Shown: positions 1-11,549, counted from the stretch's first letter. The stretch is 40,986 bases of DNA from an uncultured Oceanisphaera sp. (GCF_947495715.1 NZ_CANLZU010000026.1:1-40986); one strand, 5' to 3'. Program-made: numbers and translations. The notes: generated by a model not told the origin, from the letters alone.

Positions 1-76
1 GGTGGCTATGGCGGGATTCGAACCTGCGACCCCATCATTATGAGTGATGTGCTCTAACCAACTGAGCTACATAGCC
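1..76 (-). tRNA. tRNA-Met (CAT), elongator
   Basis: Read on the minus strand this folds as a complete cloverleaf. The acceptor begins GGCTATG, the D arm is GCTCAGTTGGTTAGAGC, the anticodon stem CATCA/TGATG encloses loop CTCATAA with anticodon CAT, and the T arm carries GGTTCGAATCC. It matches the elongator tRNA-Met of enterobacteria almost base for base, not the initiator. The window edge cuts the encoded CCA: only its two Cs are inside. A strong promoter lies just upstream at 119-147. Confidence 0.96.
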
Positions 77-118
77 ATTGCTTTCTCGTTGATGACGTCT
101 CGTCACCGAACGGGGCGC

Positions 119-147
119 ATTATGCGTATCCGGGCCAAAAGCGTCAA
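119..147 (-). promoter_or_regulatory. tRNA-Met promoter with GC-rich discriminator
   Basis: On the minus strand: -35 TTGACG (147-142), a 17-bp spacer, -10 CATAAT (124-119), then GCGCCCC. A GC-rich discriminator directly after the -10 is typical of sigma70 stable-RNA promoters under ppGpp control. The start would fall about 35 nt before the mature tRNA. Confidence 0.8.
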
Positions 148-251
148 CCGTTTTTTCCCGAAAAGTTTGACCTTCTCAATTGTTTGGCCAGAAACTGAAC
201 GGGTTGCCGAGAGACTATACAAAACCCGGTGAGATTTACAACACGGCGAGA

Positions 252-324
252 GGATTAGGGATTAGGGAATAGGGAATAGGGAATAGGCGGGGGAGCAGGG
301 ACTGGGGATCGGGTCCCCAGTCCC
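252..324. repeat. 7-bp tandem array plus 11-bp perfect hairpin
   Basis: Five 7-bp units in a row (GGATTAG twice, GGAATAG three times) occupy 252-286. They are followed at 298-324 by a perfect inverted repeat whose arms are GGGACTGGGGA and TCCCCAGTCCC around loop TCGGG. The arms contain the CCCCAGT unit that forms a longer array at 3094-3144. The element lies just downstream of the ychF stop codon. The hairpin has no T tract, so it is not a standard terminator. The rest of the gap (148-334) holds nothing else I can name. Confidence 0.7.
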
Positions 325-334
325 TCAGGTGTAT

Positions 335-1426
335 TTAGACGTTGAACAGGAAGTTCATCACATCGCCGTCTTTGACGATGTAGTCTTTGCCTTCGGCGCG
401 CTGCTTGCCGGCTTCCTTGGCACCCTGTTCGCCCTTGTAGGTGATGAAGTCTTCATAGGCGATGGTTTGGGCGCGAATAAAGCCTTTCTCGAAGTCGGTG
501 TGAATTTTACCGGCCGCCTGGGGGGCAGTGGCACCCACGGGGATGGTCCAGGCGCGTACTTCCTTCACCCCGGCGGTGAAGTAGGTCTGCAGGTTGAGCA
601 GCTCGTAACCGGCGCGGATCACCCGGTTCAGGCCCGGCTCTTCCAGACCCAGATCGGCCATGAATTCGGCGGCTTCTTCCGCATCCAGTTCGGCAATTTC
701 CGACTCCATGGCGGCGCACACCGGTACCACGACGGCGTTTTCGGCGGCGGCGATTTCCATTACCTGGGCCAGGTAGGGGTTGTCCTCGAAGCCGTCGTCA
801 TTGACGTTGGCAATGTACATGGTGGGCTTGATGGTGAGGAAGTTCAGGTAGTCGATGGCCGCCTTTTCTTCCTTGGTCAGTTCGACGCTGCGCAGTACCC
901 TGGCTTCTTCCAGTGCCGGCAGTAATTTTTCCAGTACCGCCACTTCAAATTTGGCATCCTGGTCGCCGCCCTTGGCCTTCTTGGCGTTACGATGGATGGC
1001 ACGCTCGCAGGTGTCCAGATCCGCCAGTGCCAGTTCGATATTGATAACGTCGATATCGTCCTTGGGCGACACCTTGCCGGATACGTGCACGATATTGTCA
1101 TCGTCGAAGCAGCGCACCACGTGGCCGATGGCGTCGGTTTCACGAATGTTGGCCAGGAATTTGTTACCCAGACCTTCCCCCTTGGAGGCACCGGCGACCA
1201 GGCCGGCGATGTCCACAAATTCCATCGAGGTGGGCAGTATGCGCTGAGGCTTGACGATTTCGGCCAGGGCATCCAGACGCTTGTCCGGCATCGGCACCAC
1301 GCCGGTGTTCGGCTCTATGGTGCAGAACGGAAAGTTGGCGGCTTCGATACCGGCCTTGGTCAGCGCGTTGAACAGGGTGGATTTGCCTACATTGGGCAGG
1401 CCCACGATACCGCATTTAAAACCCAT
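335..1426 (-). CDS. ychF: Redox-regulated ATPase YchF (Obg-family, OLA1-like)
   Basis: 363 residues, the family's usual length. The P-loop GLPNVGKS is at residues 9-16, followed by switch sequences (DIAGLV near residue 70) and a C-terminal TGS domain ([14 protein letters not shown] onwards). YchF is a cytosolic P-loop NTPase of the Obg group that prefers ATP to GTP and binds ribosomes. It is linked to translation quality and oxidative-stress responses. The ATG at 1426 has AGGA eight bases upstream. It lies 32 bp downstream of pth on the same strand, the pth-ychF order seen in most gammaproteobacteria, so the two are probably one transcript. Confidence 0.97.
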   Translation of the reverse strand: MGFKCGIVGLPNVGKSTLFNALTKAGIEAANFPFCTIEPNTGVVPMPDKRLDALAEIVKPQRILPTSMEFVDIAGLVAGASKGEGLGNKFLANIRETDAIGHVVRCFDDDNIVHVSGKVSPKDDIDVINIELALADLDTCERAIHRNAKKAKGGDQDAKFEVAVLEKLLPALEEARVLRSVELTKEEKAAIDYLNFLTIKPTMYIANVNDDGFEDNPYLAQVMEIAAAENAVVVPVCAAMESEIAELDAEEAAEFMADLGLEEPGLNRVIRAGYELLNLQTYFTAGVKEVRAWTIPVGATAPQAAGKIHTDFEKGFIRAQTIAYEDFITYKGEQGAKEAGKQRAEGKDYIVKDGDVMNFLFNV

Positions 1427-1458
1427 GATGAGTGTCCTGAAAGTGATGACTAAAAGAG

Positions 1459-2055
1459 TTACTTGGTGGAGTCGGCGTTAAAAGCATGCAGGCGATTCAT
1501 TGCCTTGTTCATGCCATCGTTAAATAAAATATCGGTGCAGCGAGCGGCCTCGTCGACGGCGGCTTCCAGCAGGCTGTGCTCGGCGGCCGGTGCCTTGGTC
1601 AGTACAAAGCCGGCGACCTGAGACTTGTGGCCCGGGTGACCGATGCCAATGCGCAGACGGTAAAAATCCTTGTTGTTACCCAGGCTGCTGATGGTATCGC
1701 GCAGGCCATTATGACCGCCGTGGCCGCCGCCCTGCTTGAAGCGGGCGCTACCCGGAGGAAGATCCAGTTCGTCGTGGGCCACCAGAATCGACTCGGGCGG
1801 TATCCGGTAAAAATTGGCCATGGCAGCCACCGCCTTGCCCGAACGGTTCATGAAGGTGGCCGGGATCAGCAGGCGGACATCTTTGCCCTGGATGCGTACC
1901 CGGCTGGTCCAGCCGAAGAACTTGCCTTCTTCTTTCAGCTGGCCGCCGTGCATCCGGGCCAGCTCGGCCACATACCAGGCGCCGGCATTATGGCGAGTCT
2001 GGGCGTATTCGGGGCCCGGGTTAGCGAGCCCGACAATCAGTTCGATAGAGTGCAT
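1459..2055 (-). CDS. pth: Peptidyl-tRNA hydrolase
   Basis: 198 residues. Cytosolic hydrolase that frees tRNA from peptidyl-tRNAs dropped by the ribosome. The N-terminal LIVGLANPG, the catalytic His in TRHNAGAW (His22), FMNRSGKAV and [10 protein letters not shown] are all present, with the glycine-rich [11 protein letters not shown] segment behind them. The ATG at 2055 gives the standard N-terminus, although no strong Shine-Dalgarno is visible. A possible -10 TAGAAT sits about 25 bp upstream. It is the first gene of the pth-ychF pair. Confidence 0.97.
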   Translation of the reverse strand: MHSIELIVGLANPGPEYAQTRHNAGAWYVAELARMHGGQLKEEGKFFGWTSRVRIQGKDVRLLIPATFMNRSGKAVAAMANFYRIPPESILVAHDELDLPPGSARFKQGGGHGGHNGLRDTISSLGNNKDFYRLRIGIGHPGHKSQVAGFVLTKAPAAEHSLLEAAVDEAARCTDILFNDGMNKAMNRLHAFNADSTK

Positions 2056-2249
2056 ATGCTGAGTCGGCCGTTAAAATGACGCCATATTCTAATTAAGAGC
2101 GGCAATAATGGCCACCTCGGTCGAACCAATCGACCATAATAGGCGGTTTGAACAGTATTATTTACAATGTTTGTTGTTATTGTTTTTCATAATTTGGGTG
2201 TATGATCGTTCATTTTACACCCAGAACTCCTCTGCTACGGAATAACATC

Positions 2250-2978
2250 ATGTTCGAATTATTAGGCTGGTCGCTGCTGGCCGGGGTGGTCAATGCCCTG
2301 GCCGGCGGCGGTCTTTTTTTCACCCTGCCGGCCTTGCTGGCGCTGGGGCTGCCCAGTACCGGTGCGGTGGCTACCGCCAGCGTGGCGTCCTGGCCGGGTT
2401 ATGTCAGCGCCTTCTGGGGCATTCGTCGCCAGTTGAGCCAGGGACCTCTGCTGGCGCTGACCCTGATCGGTCTGCTGGGCGGCGGCCTGGGTGCCCTGAC
2501 GCTGGTGCAATTTCATGCGGATAACTTCAACTATCTGGTGCCCTGGCTGTTGCTGGGGGTGAGTGTGCTCTACGGACGCCAGCTGTTGAGCCGCTCCGGC
2601 TCCGAGGGGCCGCTGCAGTTGCGTCGCCGGGCCTGGCCCATGTTACTGGGCGGCAGTTTTTACGGCGGCTTCTTCGGGGGCGGCCTGGGGGTCTTGCTGA
2701 TGGCGCTGTGCGGCCAGCTACGTCTGGGGTCAAATCTGCAGCAGCATGCGATCAAGCTGTATCTGTCGATGCTGGCCAGCGGTGCCACCATACTGGTGTA
2801 TTCGTTGTCGGGGCTGGTGTACTGGCATGAAGCCTTGTTGCTGGCGCTGGGTTATCTGCTGGGGGGCAAGCTGGGGGCCAGGGTGCTGGTGTGGATCAGA
2901 CCGAAGCTGCTGGCCTGGGGCATAGTGGCCTTTGGTATCGGTCTCAGCGGCTATTACTTTGTGCGGTTTTACGGGTAA
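2250..2978 (+). CDS. TSUP-family (TauE/SafE-like) membrane transporter
   Basis: 242 residues from the ATG at 2250. An upstream in-frame ATG at 2202 would add a 16-residue polar leader, which I think is less likely because TSUP proteins begin at the first membrane helix. About seven to eight hydrophobic segments are visible. The N-terminal helix carries NALAGGG and the mid-protein repeat carries GGSFYGGFFGGGLGV, the paired glycine-rich motifs of the TauE/SafE (DUF81) family. Members export or import small organosulfur or carboxylate anions across the inner membrane. The substrate cannot be told from sequence. It is a single-gene unit between divergent pth and convergent prs. Confidence 0.85.
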   Translation: MFELLGWSLLAGVVNALAGGGLFFTLPALLALGLPSTGAVATASVASWPGYVSAFWGIRRQLSQGPLLALTLIGLLGGGLGALTLVQFHADNFNYLVPWLLLGVSVLYGRQLLSRSGSEGPLQLRRRAWPMLLGGSFYGGFFGGGLGVLLMALCGQLRLGSNLQQHAIKLYLSMLASGATILVYSLSGLVYWHEALLLALGYLLGGKLGARVLVWIRPKLLAWGIVAFGIGLSGYYFVRFYG

Positions 2979-2982
2979 CTGC

Positions 2983-3011
2983 GGGGATTGGGGATTGGGG
3001 AACAGGACTGG
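2983..3011 (+). repeat. Short GGGGATT tandem repeat
   Basis: Two perfect GGGGATT units followed by the degenerate GGGGAAC and AGGACTGG, starting six bases after the TSUP stop codon. It is the same 7-bp period and G-rich character as the arrays at 252, 3094 and 35609. Confidence 0.6.
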
Positions 3012-3093
3012 TAAAGAGTCTGAAGGTTCTGGTTCAGTCCGAACCAATCAAGTCGCCTGTAGTCTTGCAGTCCCGCTAAAACGGAGCATGATG

Positions 3094-3144
3094 CCCAGTC
3101 CCCAGTCCCCAGTCCCCAGTCCCCAGTCCCCAGTCCCCAGTCCC
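3094..3144 (+). repeat. CCCCAGT 7-bp tandem array
   Basis: Six perfect CCCCAGT units (3100-3141) with partial units on both sides. It lies between the convergent TSUP and prs genes, directly beyond the prs terminator. The strand transcribed with prs is G-rich (ACTGGGG), with eight runs of G in 51 bases, so it could form G-quadruplexes in DNA or in read-through RNA. Confidence 0.9.
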
Positions 3145-3152
3145 ATCCACAA

Positions 3153-3180
3153 AAAAAGCCCGCGAATTCGCGGGCTTTTT
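3153..3180. terminator. Perfect palindromic bidirectional terminator (prs / TSUP gene)
   Basis: A 28-bp perfect palindrome: AAAAAGCCCGCG, then GAATTC at the centre, with the mirror arm ending in TTTTT. It is A-flanked on one side and T-flanked on the other, so it can stop transcripts arriving from prs (minus) and from the TSUP gene (plus). Confidence 0.9.
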
Positions 3181-3220
3181 GACTTTCGGCTTTCAGCTTA
3201 ACGCTTCAGGCTCTCAGTGC

Positions 3221-4168
3221 TTACTGCTCGAACATGGCGGAGATGGATTCTTCGTTGCTGATGCGACGAATGGCTTCGGCCAGCATCGGCGACAGAGACA
3301 ATTGCTTGACCTTGTCCAGTGCCTTCATCTCTTCGCTCAGCGGAACCGAGTCGGTGATGATGACTTCATCGATCACGGAATCCTTGATGTTCTGAGCGGC
3401 GTTGCCGGAGAACACGGCGTGAGTGGCGTAGGCAAATACCCGCTTGGCGCCGCGCTCTTTCAGGGCTTCGGCGGCCTTGCACAGGGTACCACCGGTGTCG
3501 ATCATGTCGTCGACGATCACGCAGTCACGGCCTTCAACGTCACCGATCAGGTGCATCACCTGAGACACGTTGGCGCGGGGACGACGCTTGTCGATGATGG
3601 CGATGTCGGTTTCGTCCAGCAGCTTGGCCACGGCACGAGCGCGAACCACACCACCGATATCGGGTGAAACCACCACGGCATCCTGCAGGTTCTTGGCTTT
3701 CATGTCTTCCAGCAGCACCGGGGTACCGAAGACATTGTCTACCGGCACATCGAAGAAACCCTGAATCTGTTCGGCGTGCAGGTCAACGGTCAACACCCGA
3801 TCAACACCCACGCTGGACAGGAAGTCGGCCACTACCTTGGCGGTAATCGGCACACGAGAAGAGCGTACACGACGATCCTGACGGGCATAACCGAAGTAGG
3901 GGATAACCGCGGTGATACGACCGGCGGAGGCACGACGCAACGCATCCACCATCACGATCAGTTCCATCAGGTTGTCGTTGGTCGGAGCACAGGTAGACTG
4001 GATGATGAAGACATCGCCGCCCCGTACATTTTCGTTGATTTGAACGCTGATTTCGCCATCACTGAAACGGCCGACATCGGCAGCACTCAGTTTGATGAAA
4101 AGACGGTCGGCGATACGTTGGGCGAGTTCCGGCGTAGCATTACCAGCAAACAGCTTCATGTCGGGCAC
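3221..4168 (-). CDS. prs: Ribose-phosphate pyrophosphokinase (PRPP synthetase)
   Basis: 315 residues from a GTG at 4168 (product begins MPDMKLFAG), as in E. coli. GAGG lies nine bases upstream of this GTG, so it is preferred over the inner ATG three codons on and over longer in-frame starts. The enzyme makes PRPP from ribose 5-phosphate and ATP for purine, pyrimidine, His, Trp and NAD synthesis, and acts as a cytosolic hexamer. The Mg-ATP region ([20 protein letters not shown]), the flexible catalytic loop (YARQDRR) and the PRPP loop ([10 protein letters not shown]) are intact. A 260-bp leader separates it from ispE, so it probably has its own promoter. Confidence 0.97.
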   Translation of the reverse strand: MPDMKLFAGNATPELAQRIADRLFIKLSAADVGRFSDGEISVQINENVRGGDVFIIQSTCAPTNDNLMELIVMVDALRRASAGRITAVIPYFGYARQDRRVRSSRVPITAKVVADFLSSVGVDRVLTVDLHAEQIQGFFDVPVDNVFGTPVLLEDMKAKNLQDAVVVSPDIGGVVRARAVAKLLDETDIAIIDKRRPRANVSQVMHLIGDVEGRDCVIVDDMIDTGGTLCKAAEALKERGAKRVFAYATHAVFSGNAAQNIKDSVIDEVIITDSVPLSEEMKALDKVKQLSLSPMLAEAIRRISNEESISAMFEQ

Positions 4169-4428
4169 GGTTGAAAACCTCGGGGTTGCTTCATGGGTGG
4201 CGAGACTGGACGGGGCCGTGAACCCGTTATCACGGAACAAACATCCGCTATCCAGCCTGTTTTAGAATTCTATTCTAGTCTGTCGTGCGCCTGGCAGGTA
4301 GTCGGGTTAAAAACCCGGACGGCAAGTGGGCCTTGTGCTCTGTCGTCCTGCAGGTGTCACTGAACAACCGATTGACTCTTGAAACCAAGAGCGAAACAGG
4401 GCCCATCCCCGGTTTCTGCAATCGTTGT

Positions 4429-5301
4429 CTAGGTTGCCGTGTTTGATGACGGGGTGGCGGCGTCCATTTTCTGTAATGCACTGAAAAGTGGCGATAAATT
4501 GCAGCCTTTCGCGACAAATCCGCGTGTGCCTTCCGGTGCCTTTGCCAGGGTTTGTTCTGCCTTTTCCCGGCTGCCAAAACTGGCGAAAATACAGGCTCCG
4601 GTGCCCGTCATTCTTGACGGCGCGTATTCTAGCAACCAGCCAAGGAGCTTGGCAACCTCGGGGTGGTGCTTTTTGACCAGGGGTTCACAATCGTTTTGCC
4701 AGGGTAACGCCAGCCGTTGTTGCAGGCTTAATACCGGGCTGTTACGGGGGAGTTCCGGGTCGTTGAACACGGCGGCGGTGGCCACTTCAATCTCGGGATG
4801 CAGCACCAGATACCAGGGCTCTGGCGGGTGAGCCGGAGTCAGAATGTCGCCCACGCCTTCGGCAAAGGCGGCCTGGCCGCGGATAAATACCGGCACATCG
4901 GCACCGAGTGTCAGCCCCAGTTGTGCCAGTTGTTCTGTTGGCAACCCGAGCTGCCATAACCGGTTCAGGGCCACCAGGGTGGTGGCGGCATCGCTGGAGC
5001 CACCGCCCAGGCCACCACCCATCGGCAGGCGCTTGGTCAGGTGAATGCGCGCCCCCCGGGTGCAGCCGGTGTGGTGTTGCAGCAGACGGGCGGCCTTGAT
5101 GATCAGATTTTGTTCCTCGGTCACCCCGGGCAGAGCGGGATGCAGCGACAGCTCGCCGTCGGGGGCGGGCTCGAAGCCCAGGCTGTCACCGTGGTCGACA
5201 AACTGAAACAGGGTTTGCAGGTTGTGGTAACCGTCATCCCGGCGGCCGGTAATGTACAGAAACAGATTCAGCTTGGCCGGAGCCGGCAGCACCATCATCA
5301 T
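4429..5301 (-). CDS. ispE: 4-diphosphocytidyl-2-C-methyl-D-erythritol kinase
   Basis: 290 residues. GHMP-family kinase that phosphorylates CDP-ME in the MEP pathway of isoprenoid synthesis. The substrate motif [10 protein letters not shown] is at the N-terminus and the glycine-rich ATP loop [14 protein letters not shown] is near residue 100. The ATG at 5301 overlaps the lolB stop as ATGA with GGGAG five bases upstream, so I prefer it to the ORF start four codons earlier. Two further ATGs follow at once and cannot be excluded. It is translationally coupled to lolB. The 260 bp between ispE and prs (4169-4428) contains a small CGGGTT/AACCCG hairpin without a T tract and no RNA gene I can recognise. 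Confidence 0.95.
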   Translation of the reverse strand: MMMVLPAPAKLNLFLYITGRRDDGYHNLQTLFQFVDHGDSLGFEPAPDGELSLHPALPGVTEEQNLIIKAARLLQHHTGCTRGARIHLTKRLPMGGGLGGGSSDAATTLVALNRLWQLGLPTEQLAQLGLTLGADVPVFIRGQAAFAEGVGDILTPAHPPEPWYLVLHPEIEVATAAVFNDPELPRNSPVLSLQQRLALPWQNDCEPLVKKHHPEVAKLLGWLLEYAPSRMTGTGACIFASFGSREKAEQTLAKAPEGTRGFVAKGCNLSPLFSALQKMDAATPSSNTAT

Positions 5302-5873
5302 TTCAGCTCCCATTGGTTGATGGCCAGACGCAGGGTGGTGGTGTCGTGGCTCAGATCGAGCCGGCTGGGCAGCCAGAGCCCGTCAATCCGGGTATAGCCC
5401 AGATAACGCAGTCGCCAGCCATGGGCCACTATGGTTTCGGGGCGCCCGTCGGCATCATATTCCACCTGATCCGCTTCCCCCGGCAGGCCCTTTATCCAGT
5501 ACGACAACTGCTCGACCGGCAGATCCCAGCCGGTGAGGCGAAACACCAGCTCGCGGGCATCGGTCGCCTGGTGTTGCCGGCCCTCGCTGTCGGTCAGTAC
5601 CACCAGCCCCTGACGCCGACTCAAATCGAACACCCGCTTGCCGACCACATTGGTCAGGTTCATGCGGTAGTCATCGCTGTTCTGACGCCAGAACAGGCTG
5701 AGGCTGCCACGTTCATCGGGGGTGATAATGCCGAGCCGCGCCGACAGCTGCCATTGCTGCAATTGAGCCAGGGTGGTTTTCTGGGCTTGCCAGGAGCCGA
5801 CGGGGGCTTGCTGAGCCTGGTAGGCACAGCCCGACAGCCACAGCAAAGCAAAGATGAACAGTAAAATACGCAC
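5298..5873 (-). CDS. lolB: Outer-membrane lipoprotein insertion protein LolB
   Basis: 191 residues from a GTG at 5873. The N-terminus is a classic lipoprotein signal with lipobox LSGC (Cys16). The mature domain shows the LolB fold signatures ([17 protein letters not shown] and the following [16 protein letters not shown]). LolB receives lipoproteins from LolA and inserts them into the inner leaflet of the outer membrane. It heads the lolB-ispE pair and is divergent from hemA across 122 bp, exactly the arrangement in E. coli. Confidence 0.95.
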   Translation of the reverse strand: MRILLFIFALLWLSGCAYQAQQAPVGSWQAQKTTLAQLQQWQLSARLGIITPDERGSLSLFWRQNSDDYRMNLTNVVGKRVFDLSRRQGLVVLTDSEGRQHQATDARELVFRLTGWDLPVEQLSYWIKGLPGEADQVEYDADGRPETIVAHGWRLRYLGYTRIDGLWLPSRLDLSHDTTTLRLAINQWELK

Positions 5874-5924
5874 GGATAACCCCGGAATGAAATTTGTCGT
5901 CAGTATAAGGGCAAGGTCAGCGCC

Positions 5925-5953
5925 TTTTAAAGCCCCGGTCTTTCTCGTACAAT
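5925..5953 (+). promoter_or_regulatory. Candidate hemA promoter
   Basis: -35-like TTTTAA (5925-5930), a 17-bp spacer, then -10 TACAAT (5948-5953). It lies 42 bp ahead of the hemA ATG in the divergent lolB/hemA gap. The -10 is good and the -35 weak. Confidence 0.45.
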
Positions 5954-5995
5954 AGCCGGCTATTCGAAAGATGCTGTGAGCCGCGCAAAACCCTC

Positions 5996-7255
5996 ATGAA
6001 CCTGTTGGTACTGGGAATTAATCACAAGACAGCTTCCGTCGCCCTGCGCGAACGGGTGGCATTCGGACCTGAACTTGCCCCCAAGGCACTTCGGGAGCTG
6101 ATGCATACCCAAGGCGTAAACGAGGTGGTGATACTGTCGACTTGTAACCGCACCGAGCTTTACTGCTGTCTGGAACCCGATGGCGACAGCGATTCGGTGC
6201 GGCACTGGCTGCAGCATTTTCATCGGCTGGATGAAGATGAACTGACCGCCTGTCTGTATCAGCACAGCGGCGAAGAGGCCGCACGACACTTGATGCGGGT
6301 TTCCTGTGGTCTGGACTCCCTGGTGTTGGGAGAGCCGCAAATACTGGGTCAGATCAAGCAGGCCTATGGCCAGTCGCATCAGGTCGGCTCTCTCAAGGGC
6401 GTGCTGGAACGGTTGTTTCAGAAGACGTTTTCCGTGGCCAAGCGGGTGCGCACCGAAACCGAAATTGGTGCCAGTGCGGTGTCGGTGGCCTTTGCCGCCG
6501 TCAGTCTGGCCAAGCGTATCTTCTCCGATCTCAGCCGTACCCGGGTGTTGCTGGTGGGGGCGGGTGAAACCGTCGAACTGGTGGCGCGTCATCTCAAGGA
6601 ACAGTCGGTCACCAAAATGATGGTGGCCAACCGTACCCTGGATCGGGCCCAGAACCTGGCGCAGGAGTTTGGTGCCGAGGTGATGACCCTGGAGCAGATT
6701 CCCGACTATCTGCCCAAGGCCGATATCGTGATCAGCTCCACCGCCAGCCCCCTGCCGATCATCGGCAAGGGCATGGTAGAGCGGGCGCTCAAGGCGCGTC
6801 GCCAGCAGCCCATTCTGCTGGTCGACATCGCAGTGCCACGGGATATCGAGCCCGAAGTCGATGAGCTTAACGACGCCTATCTGTACACGGTGGATGATTT
6901 ACAGGGCATCATCGAGCAGAATCTGGAGAGCCGCAAACGGGCCGCCGGTCAGGCCGAACTCATCATTCTGGATGAGCGGGATCAATTCATGGCCTGGTTC
7001 CGCTCGCTCGAGTCGGTGAACCTGATCCGCGATTACCGCAGCCAGGCCGAGCAGTTACAACAGCAGGAACTGGACCATGCCCTACGGGCGCTGGCTCACG
7101 GCGAAGATGCCGCGCAAACCATGCAGCGGCTGGCACGTCGGCTTACCAACAAACTGATCCACACTCCTACTCAGGCGCTGAACCAGGCGGGCAAAGACGG
7201 CGAGCAGGAAATCCTGGCCGTGCTGGCCCAGAGCCTGAAGCTTGGTCAGCGCTGA
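5996..7255 (+). CDS. hemA: Glutamyl-tRNA reductase
   Basis: 419 residues, full length. It reduces glutamyl-tRNA to glutamate-1-semialdehyde, the first committed step of C5 tetrapyrrole synthesis. The N-terminal catalytic domain shows GINHKTA and the nucleophile Cys50 in [11 protein letters not shown]. An NADPH-binding Rossmann domain follows ([17 protein letters not shown]), and the C-terminal helical dimerisation domain ends [13 protein letters not shown]. The ATG at 5996 gives the usual [11 protein letters not shown] start, but the ribosome site in front is poor. The positively charged N-terminus through which E. coli HemA is degraded is only partly kept. First gene of hemA-prfA-prmC-sirB1-kdsA. 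Confidence 0.97.
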   Translation: MNLLVLGINHKTASVALRERVAFGPELAPKALRELMHTQGVNEVVILSTCNRTELYCCLEPDGDSDSVRHWLQHFHRLDEDELTACLYQHSGEEAARHLMRVSCGLDSLVLGEPQILGQIKQAYGQSHQVGSLKGVLERLFQKTFSVAKRVRTETEIGASAVSVAFAAVSLAKRIFSDLSRTRVLLVGAGETVELVARHLKEQSVTKMMVANRTLDRAQNLAQEFGAEVMTLEQIPDYLPKADIVISSTASPLPIIGKGMVERALKARRQQPILLVDIAVPRDIEPEVDELNDAYLYTVDDLQGIIEQNLESRKRAAGQAELIILDERDQFMAWFRSLESVNLIRDYRSQAEQLQQQELDHALRALAHGEDAAQTMQRLARRLTNKLIHTPTQALNQAGKDGEQEILAVLAQSLKLGQR

Positions 7256-7278
7256 TTGAGCCACAGCGGCGAGACATC

Positions 7279-8364
7279 ATGAACATATCCATACTGAAGA
7301 AACTGGAAGGCCTGCAGGAGCGTTACGAAGAGGTGCAGGCGCTGCTGGGCGAAGCCTCTGTTATCAATAATCAGGACCGCTACCGGGCCCTGACTCGTGA
7401 ATATTCCCAACTGGAAGACGTAGTCGGCTGTTTTCGCCGTTATCGTCAGGCCGAAGCCGACCTGGCTGCCGGCAAAGAGATGCTGGCGGAAGACGACGCC
7501 GAGATGAAGCTGATGGCGCAGGAAGAAATCGACGCCGCCAAGGACACCATCGAAGCCCTGAGCGTCGAGCTGCAGATACTGCTGCTGCCAAAGGATCCCA
7601 ACGACGACAACAACTGCTTTCTGGAAATCCGCGCCGGTGCTGGCGGCGACGAGGCTGCCATCTTCGCCGGCGACCTGTTTCGCATGTACAGCCGTTACGC
7701 CGAGCAGCAACGCTGGCGGGTGGAAATCATCAGCGCCAACGAGGGCGAGCATGGCGGTTTCAAGGAGCTGATTGCCCGCATCGAAGGAGTCGGCGTCTAC
7801 GGTCAACTCAAGTTCGAGTCGGGCGGCCATCGGGTGCAACGGGTGCCCGAGACCGAGTCGCAGGGCCGTATTCATACCTCCGCCTGTACCGTGGCGGTGA
7901 TGCCCGAGGTGCCGGAAGCCGAAGCCATCGACATCAACCCCGCCGATCTCAAGATCGACACCTTTCGGGCCTCCGGCGCCGGTGGTCAGCACGTCAACAA
8001 AACCGACTCGGCCATTCGTATTACCCACCTGCCGTCCGGCATGGTAGTGGAATGCCAGGATGAACGTTCGCAGCATAAAAACCGGGCCAAGGCGATGGCG
8101 GTACTGAACTCGCGGCTGGCGCAGATGGAGCAGGACAAGCGCCATGCCGAAGAACAGAACACCCGTCGCAACCTGCTGGGCACCGGCGATCGCTCCGACC
8201 GCATTCGAACCTACAACTACCCGCAGGGGCGAGTGTCGGATCATCGTATCAACCTGACCCTGTACCGGCTGAGCGAAGTGCTGGAAGGTCAGCTCGACAT
8301 GCTGACCCAGCCGATATTGCAGGAACACCAGGCCGATTTGCTGGCCTCGCTGGCGGAGCAGTAA
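7279..8364 (+). CDS. prfA: Peptide chain release factor 1
   Basis: 361 residues. It reads UAA and UAG stop codons and triggers peptidyl-tRNA hydrolysis. The GGQ motif is at residues 235-237 in [14 protein letters not shown]. The codon-recognition PxT tripeptide is PET (in [14 protein letters not shown]) where E. coli has PAT, a common variation in the family. The last base of its TAA is the first base of the prmC ATG (TAATG), so the factor and the methylase that modifies its GGQ glutamine are translationally coupled. Confidence 0.97.
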   Translation: MNISILKKLEGLQERYEEVQALLGEASVINNQDRYRALTREYSQLEDVVGCFRRYRQAEADLAAGKEMLAEDDAEMKLMAQEEIDAAKDTIEALSVELQILLLPKDPNDDNNCFLEIRAGAGGDEAAIFAGDLFRMYSRYAEQQRWRVEIISANEGEHGGFKELIARIEGVGVYGQLKFESGGHRVQRVPETESQGRIHTSACTVAVMPEVPEAEAIDINPADLKIDTFRASGAGGQHVNKTDSAIRITHLPSGMVVECQDERSQHKNRAKAMAVLNSRLAQMEQDKRHAEEQNTRRNLLGTGDRSDRIRTYNYPQGRVSDHRINLTLYRLSEVLEGQLDMLTQPILQEHQADLLASLAEQ

Positions 8365-9198
8365 TGACCCTGGCGCAATGGCGGCAGTGGCTGCGAGCGC
8401 AACTGGCGGGGGGCGAGTCGCCGGCGGTGGATGCGGACGTATTGCTGTGTCATGTGCTGGCCAAACCGCGCAGTTTTCTGCTGACGTGGCCGGAATACGA
8501 GCCGACGGCGGCCGAGAGTGAGCAGCTGACGGCCCTGTTGGCCCGCCGGAAGAGCGGTGAGCCGGTGGCCTATCTGACCGGCGAGCGCGAATTCTGGTCG
8601 CTGGCGCTGGAAGTGTCACCCGCCACCCTGATCCCTCGACCCGACACCGAAATCATCATCGAGGCGGCCCTGGCCCGTTTGCCTGCGCGGCCGGCCACCC
8701 TGGTGGATCTGGGCACCGGTACCGGCGCCATTGCCCTAGCACTGAAAAGCGAACGTCCGGCCGATACGGTGCTGGCGGTGGAATACAACCCCGACGCCGC
8801 GGCGCTGGCCCGGCGTAACGCCACTCGGTTGGAGCTGGATGTTGAGGTACGCCAGGGCAGCTGGTTCGCGCCGCTGACCGGCCAGCGTTTTGATATGATA
8901 CTGTCCAACCCGCCCTATATCGACGCCGCCGATGCTCATTTACAATCAGGAGATGTGCGTTTCGAGCCGGCGTCGGCGCTGGTGGCGGAGCAGCAGGGCA
9001 TGGCGGATCTGCATTATTTGATTGACCAGTCTCGCGAGCATCTTGAGCCTGGTGGTTGGTTGCTGCTGGAACACGGTTGGCAGCAGGGCGCCCTGGTGCG
9101 CAACGACTTGTCGGCGCTGGGCTACCAGCAAGTGGAAACCCTGCGCGATTATGGCGGTCAGGAACGAATAACATTGGCACAGTGGCCCGGGAGGCTGA

Positions 9199-9221
<23 letters not shown>
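8364..9221 (+). CDS. prmC: Release factor glutamine methyltransferase
   Basis: 285 residues. SAM-dependent enzyme that N5-methylates the glutamine of the GGQ motif in RF1 and RF2. An N-terminal helical substrate domain is followed by the Rossmann fold with VDLGTGTGAIALALK and the active-site NPPY at residues 182-185. Start ATG overlaps the prfA stop by one base. Its own 3' end overlaps the next gene by 23 bp, so the operon is tightly packed here. Confidence 0.96.
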
Positions 9222-10889
<1,668 letters not shown>

Positions 10890-10904
10890 AAAATACTTCT
10901 AACT

Positions 10905-10934
10905 AAAAAGCCCGGCTGAATAGCCGGGCTTTTT
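10905..10934 (+). terminator. kdsA intrinsic terminator
   Basis: The stem AAAAAGCCCGGCT pairs with AGCCGGGCTTTTT around loop GAAT, 16 bases after the kdsA stop, with a T run closing the 3' arm. A second small palindrome follows at 10951-10966 (CCCGACT/AGTCGGG), REP-like in form. Confidence 0.92.
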
Positions 10935-10975
10935 AATGGCTCCCTGTCGGCCCGACTTTAGTCGGGAGCTTTTTA

Positions 10976-11465
10976 TACCAAGCTGATTAAATAACTGATC
11001 TATTTGGTTGCTCTACAAAGGTCGGACAAAGGGCCAGCTCCGCCGACACGCCGTGAATACCTCCATGTAGGCTCCACCGCGCCATCCTTGGCGCGGAGGG
11101 TCGGCGGAGCAGATCCCTTTATCCTCCCTGACGCCAGAGAGTTGCCTGTAGGCGACATCTGCGGACAACTCGGTGTTCCAGAAGAGGCAACAGAGAACGG
11201 CTCCCACGACCGTGAAATGCCAAGGCCGGAAAATGCTCCTGCCGTTCCGGCATTCCCGCCCTCCCTGGCGGTCAGACGGCATTTCCGAGCCCCTATGGGG
11301 CAGCTTGCTGCCGTATATCTTTGTTGGGTAATGGACCAAATATCCAGTGAATATTCGCAGCCGTTATCCAGCAAAGATGGCTAGCCCAGTGGCGTATCGT
11401 GGGAGGCGGCTGTGTTGCCTCTGATCTGAGGCCTTAATATGACCAGATCATTACTGGGGTTGGTA
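10976..11465 (+). mobile_element. Structured MITE-like repeat, copy A (490 bp, intact ends)
   Basis: Ends are TACCAA (10976-10981) and TTGGTA (11460-11465), each flanked by TTA (10973-10975 and 11466-11468) as a 3-bp target duplication. Inside are three structured parts. Module 1 (11024-11124): outer stem GGACAAAGGG with CCCTTTATCC, next stem GCTCCGCCGAC (11037-11047) with GTCGGCGGAGC (11100-11110), inner hairpin CCGCGCCA-TCCT-TGGCGCGG (11077-11096). Linker hairpin: GTTGCCTGTAG (11141-11151) with CTGCGGACAAC (11159-11169). Module 2 (11183-11422): AGAGGCAACAGAG with CTGTGTTGCCTCT, enclosing CTCCCACGA with TCGTGGGAG and GAAATGCC with GGCATTTC. This copy has about 90 bp extra in module 2. No convincing protein is encoded. 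It fills most of the gap between convergent kdsA and the slipin gene. Family unknown to me. Confidence 0.85.
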
Positions 11466-11472
11466 TTACATA

Positions 11473-11494
11473 GCCCCACTGAAGTGGGGCCTAC
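11473..11494 (-). repeat. REP-like palindrome with GTAG head
   Basis: On the minus strand: GTAGGCCCCACTTCAGTGGGGC, that is, GTAG plus a near-perfect palindrome with a short loop, quoted here only as arms GCCCCACT/AGTGGGGC. This is the layout of REP sequences mobilised by RAYT transposases. It sits five bases beyond repeat copy A. A weak CCACAG/CTGTGG hairpin with TTTT follows at 11503-11528. Confidence 0.6.
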
Positions 11495-11549
11495 AAGGTG
11501 ACCCACAGAAAAATCTGGCTGTGGTTTTAACGTTTTACCCCCCTAGGGA

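Noticed and set aside
298-324. 11-bp perfect hairpin as the ychF terminator
   Set aside because: Strong stem but no T tract on the ychF-sense strand; it is better explained as part of the 7-bp repeat family.
329-925. Long plus-strand ORF (198 residues) opposite ychF, and similar long antisense ORFs opposite prs, fadE, ravA, uraA and the RND permease
   Set aside because: They are GC-rich shadow frames of well-identified genes, with no ribosome sites or protein-like motifs.
3094-3144. CCCCAGT array as a CRISPR-like repeat
   Set aside because: Units are 7 bp and contiguous with no spacers; no cas genes are present.
4169-4428. RNA gene or riboswitch in the long prs leader
   Set aside because: Only one small hairpin without flanking conserved motifs is visible; no tRNA or known riboswitch fold can be drawn.
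11000-11384. Overlapping ORFs of 108-126 residues on both strands inside repeat copy A
   Set aside because: They follow the stems of the structured repeat, appear on both strands at once, lack ribosome sites and have no domain-like pattern.
10976-11465. Copy A as a group II intron, retron or toxin-antitoxin locus
   Set aside because: No reverse transcriptase, no intron domain V-like hairpin, and no credible toxin or antitoxin ORF; the terminal repeats and target duplications fit a MITE-like unit.
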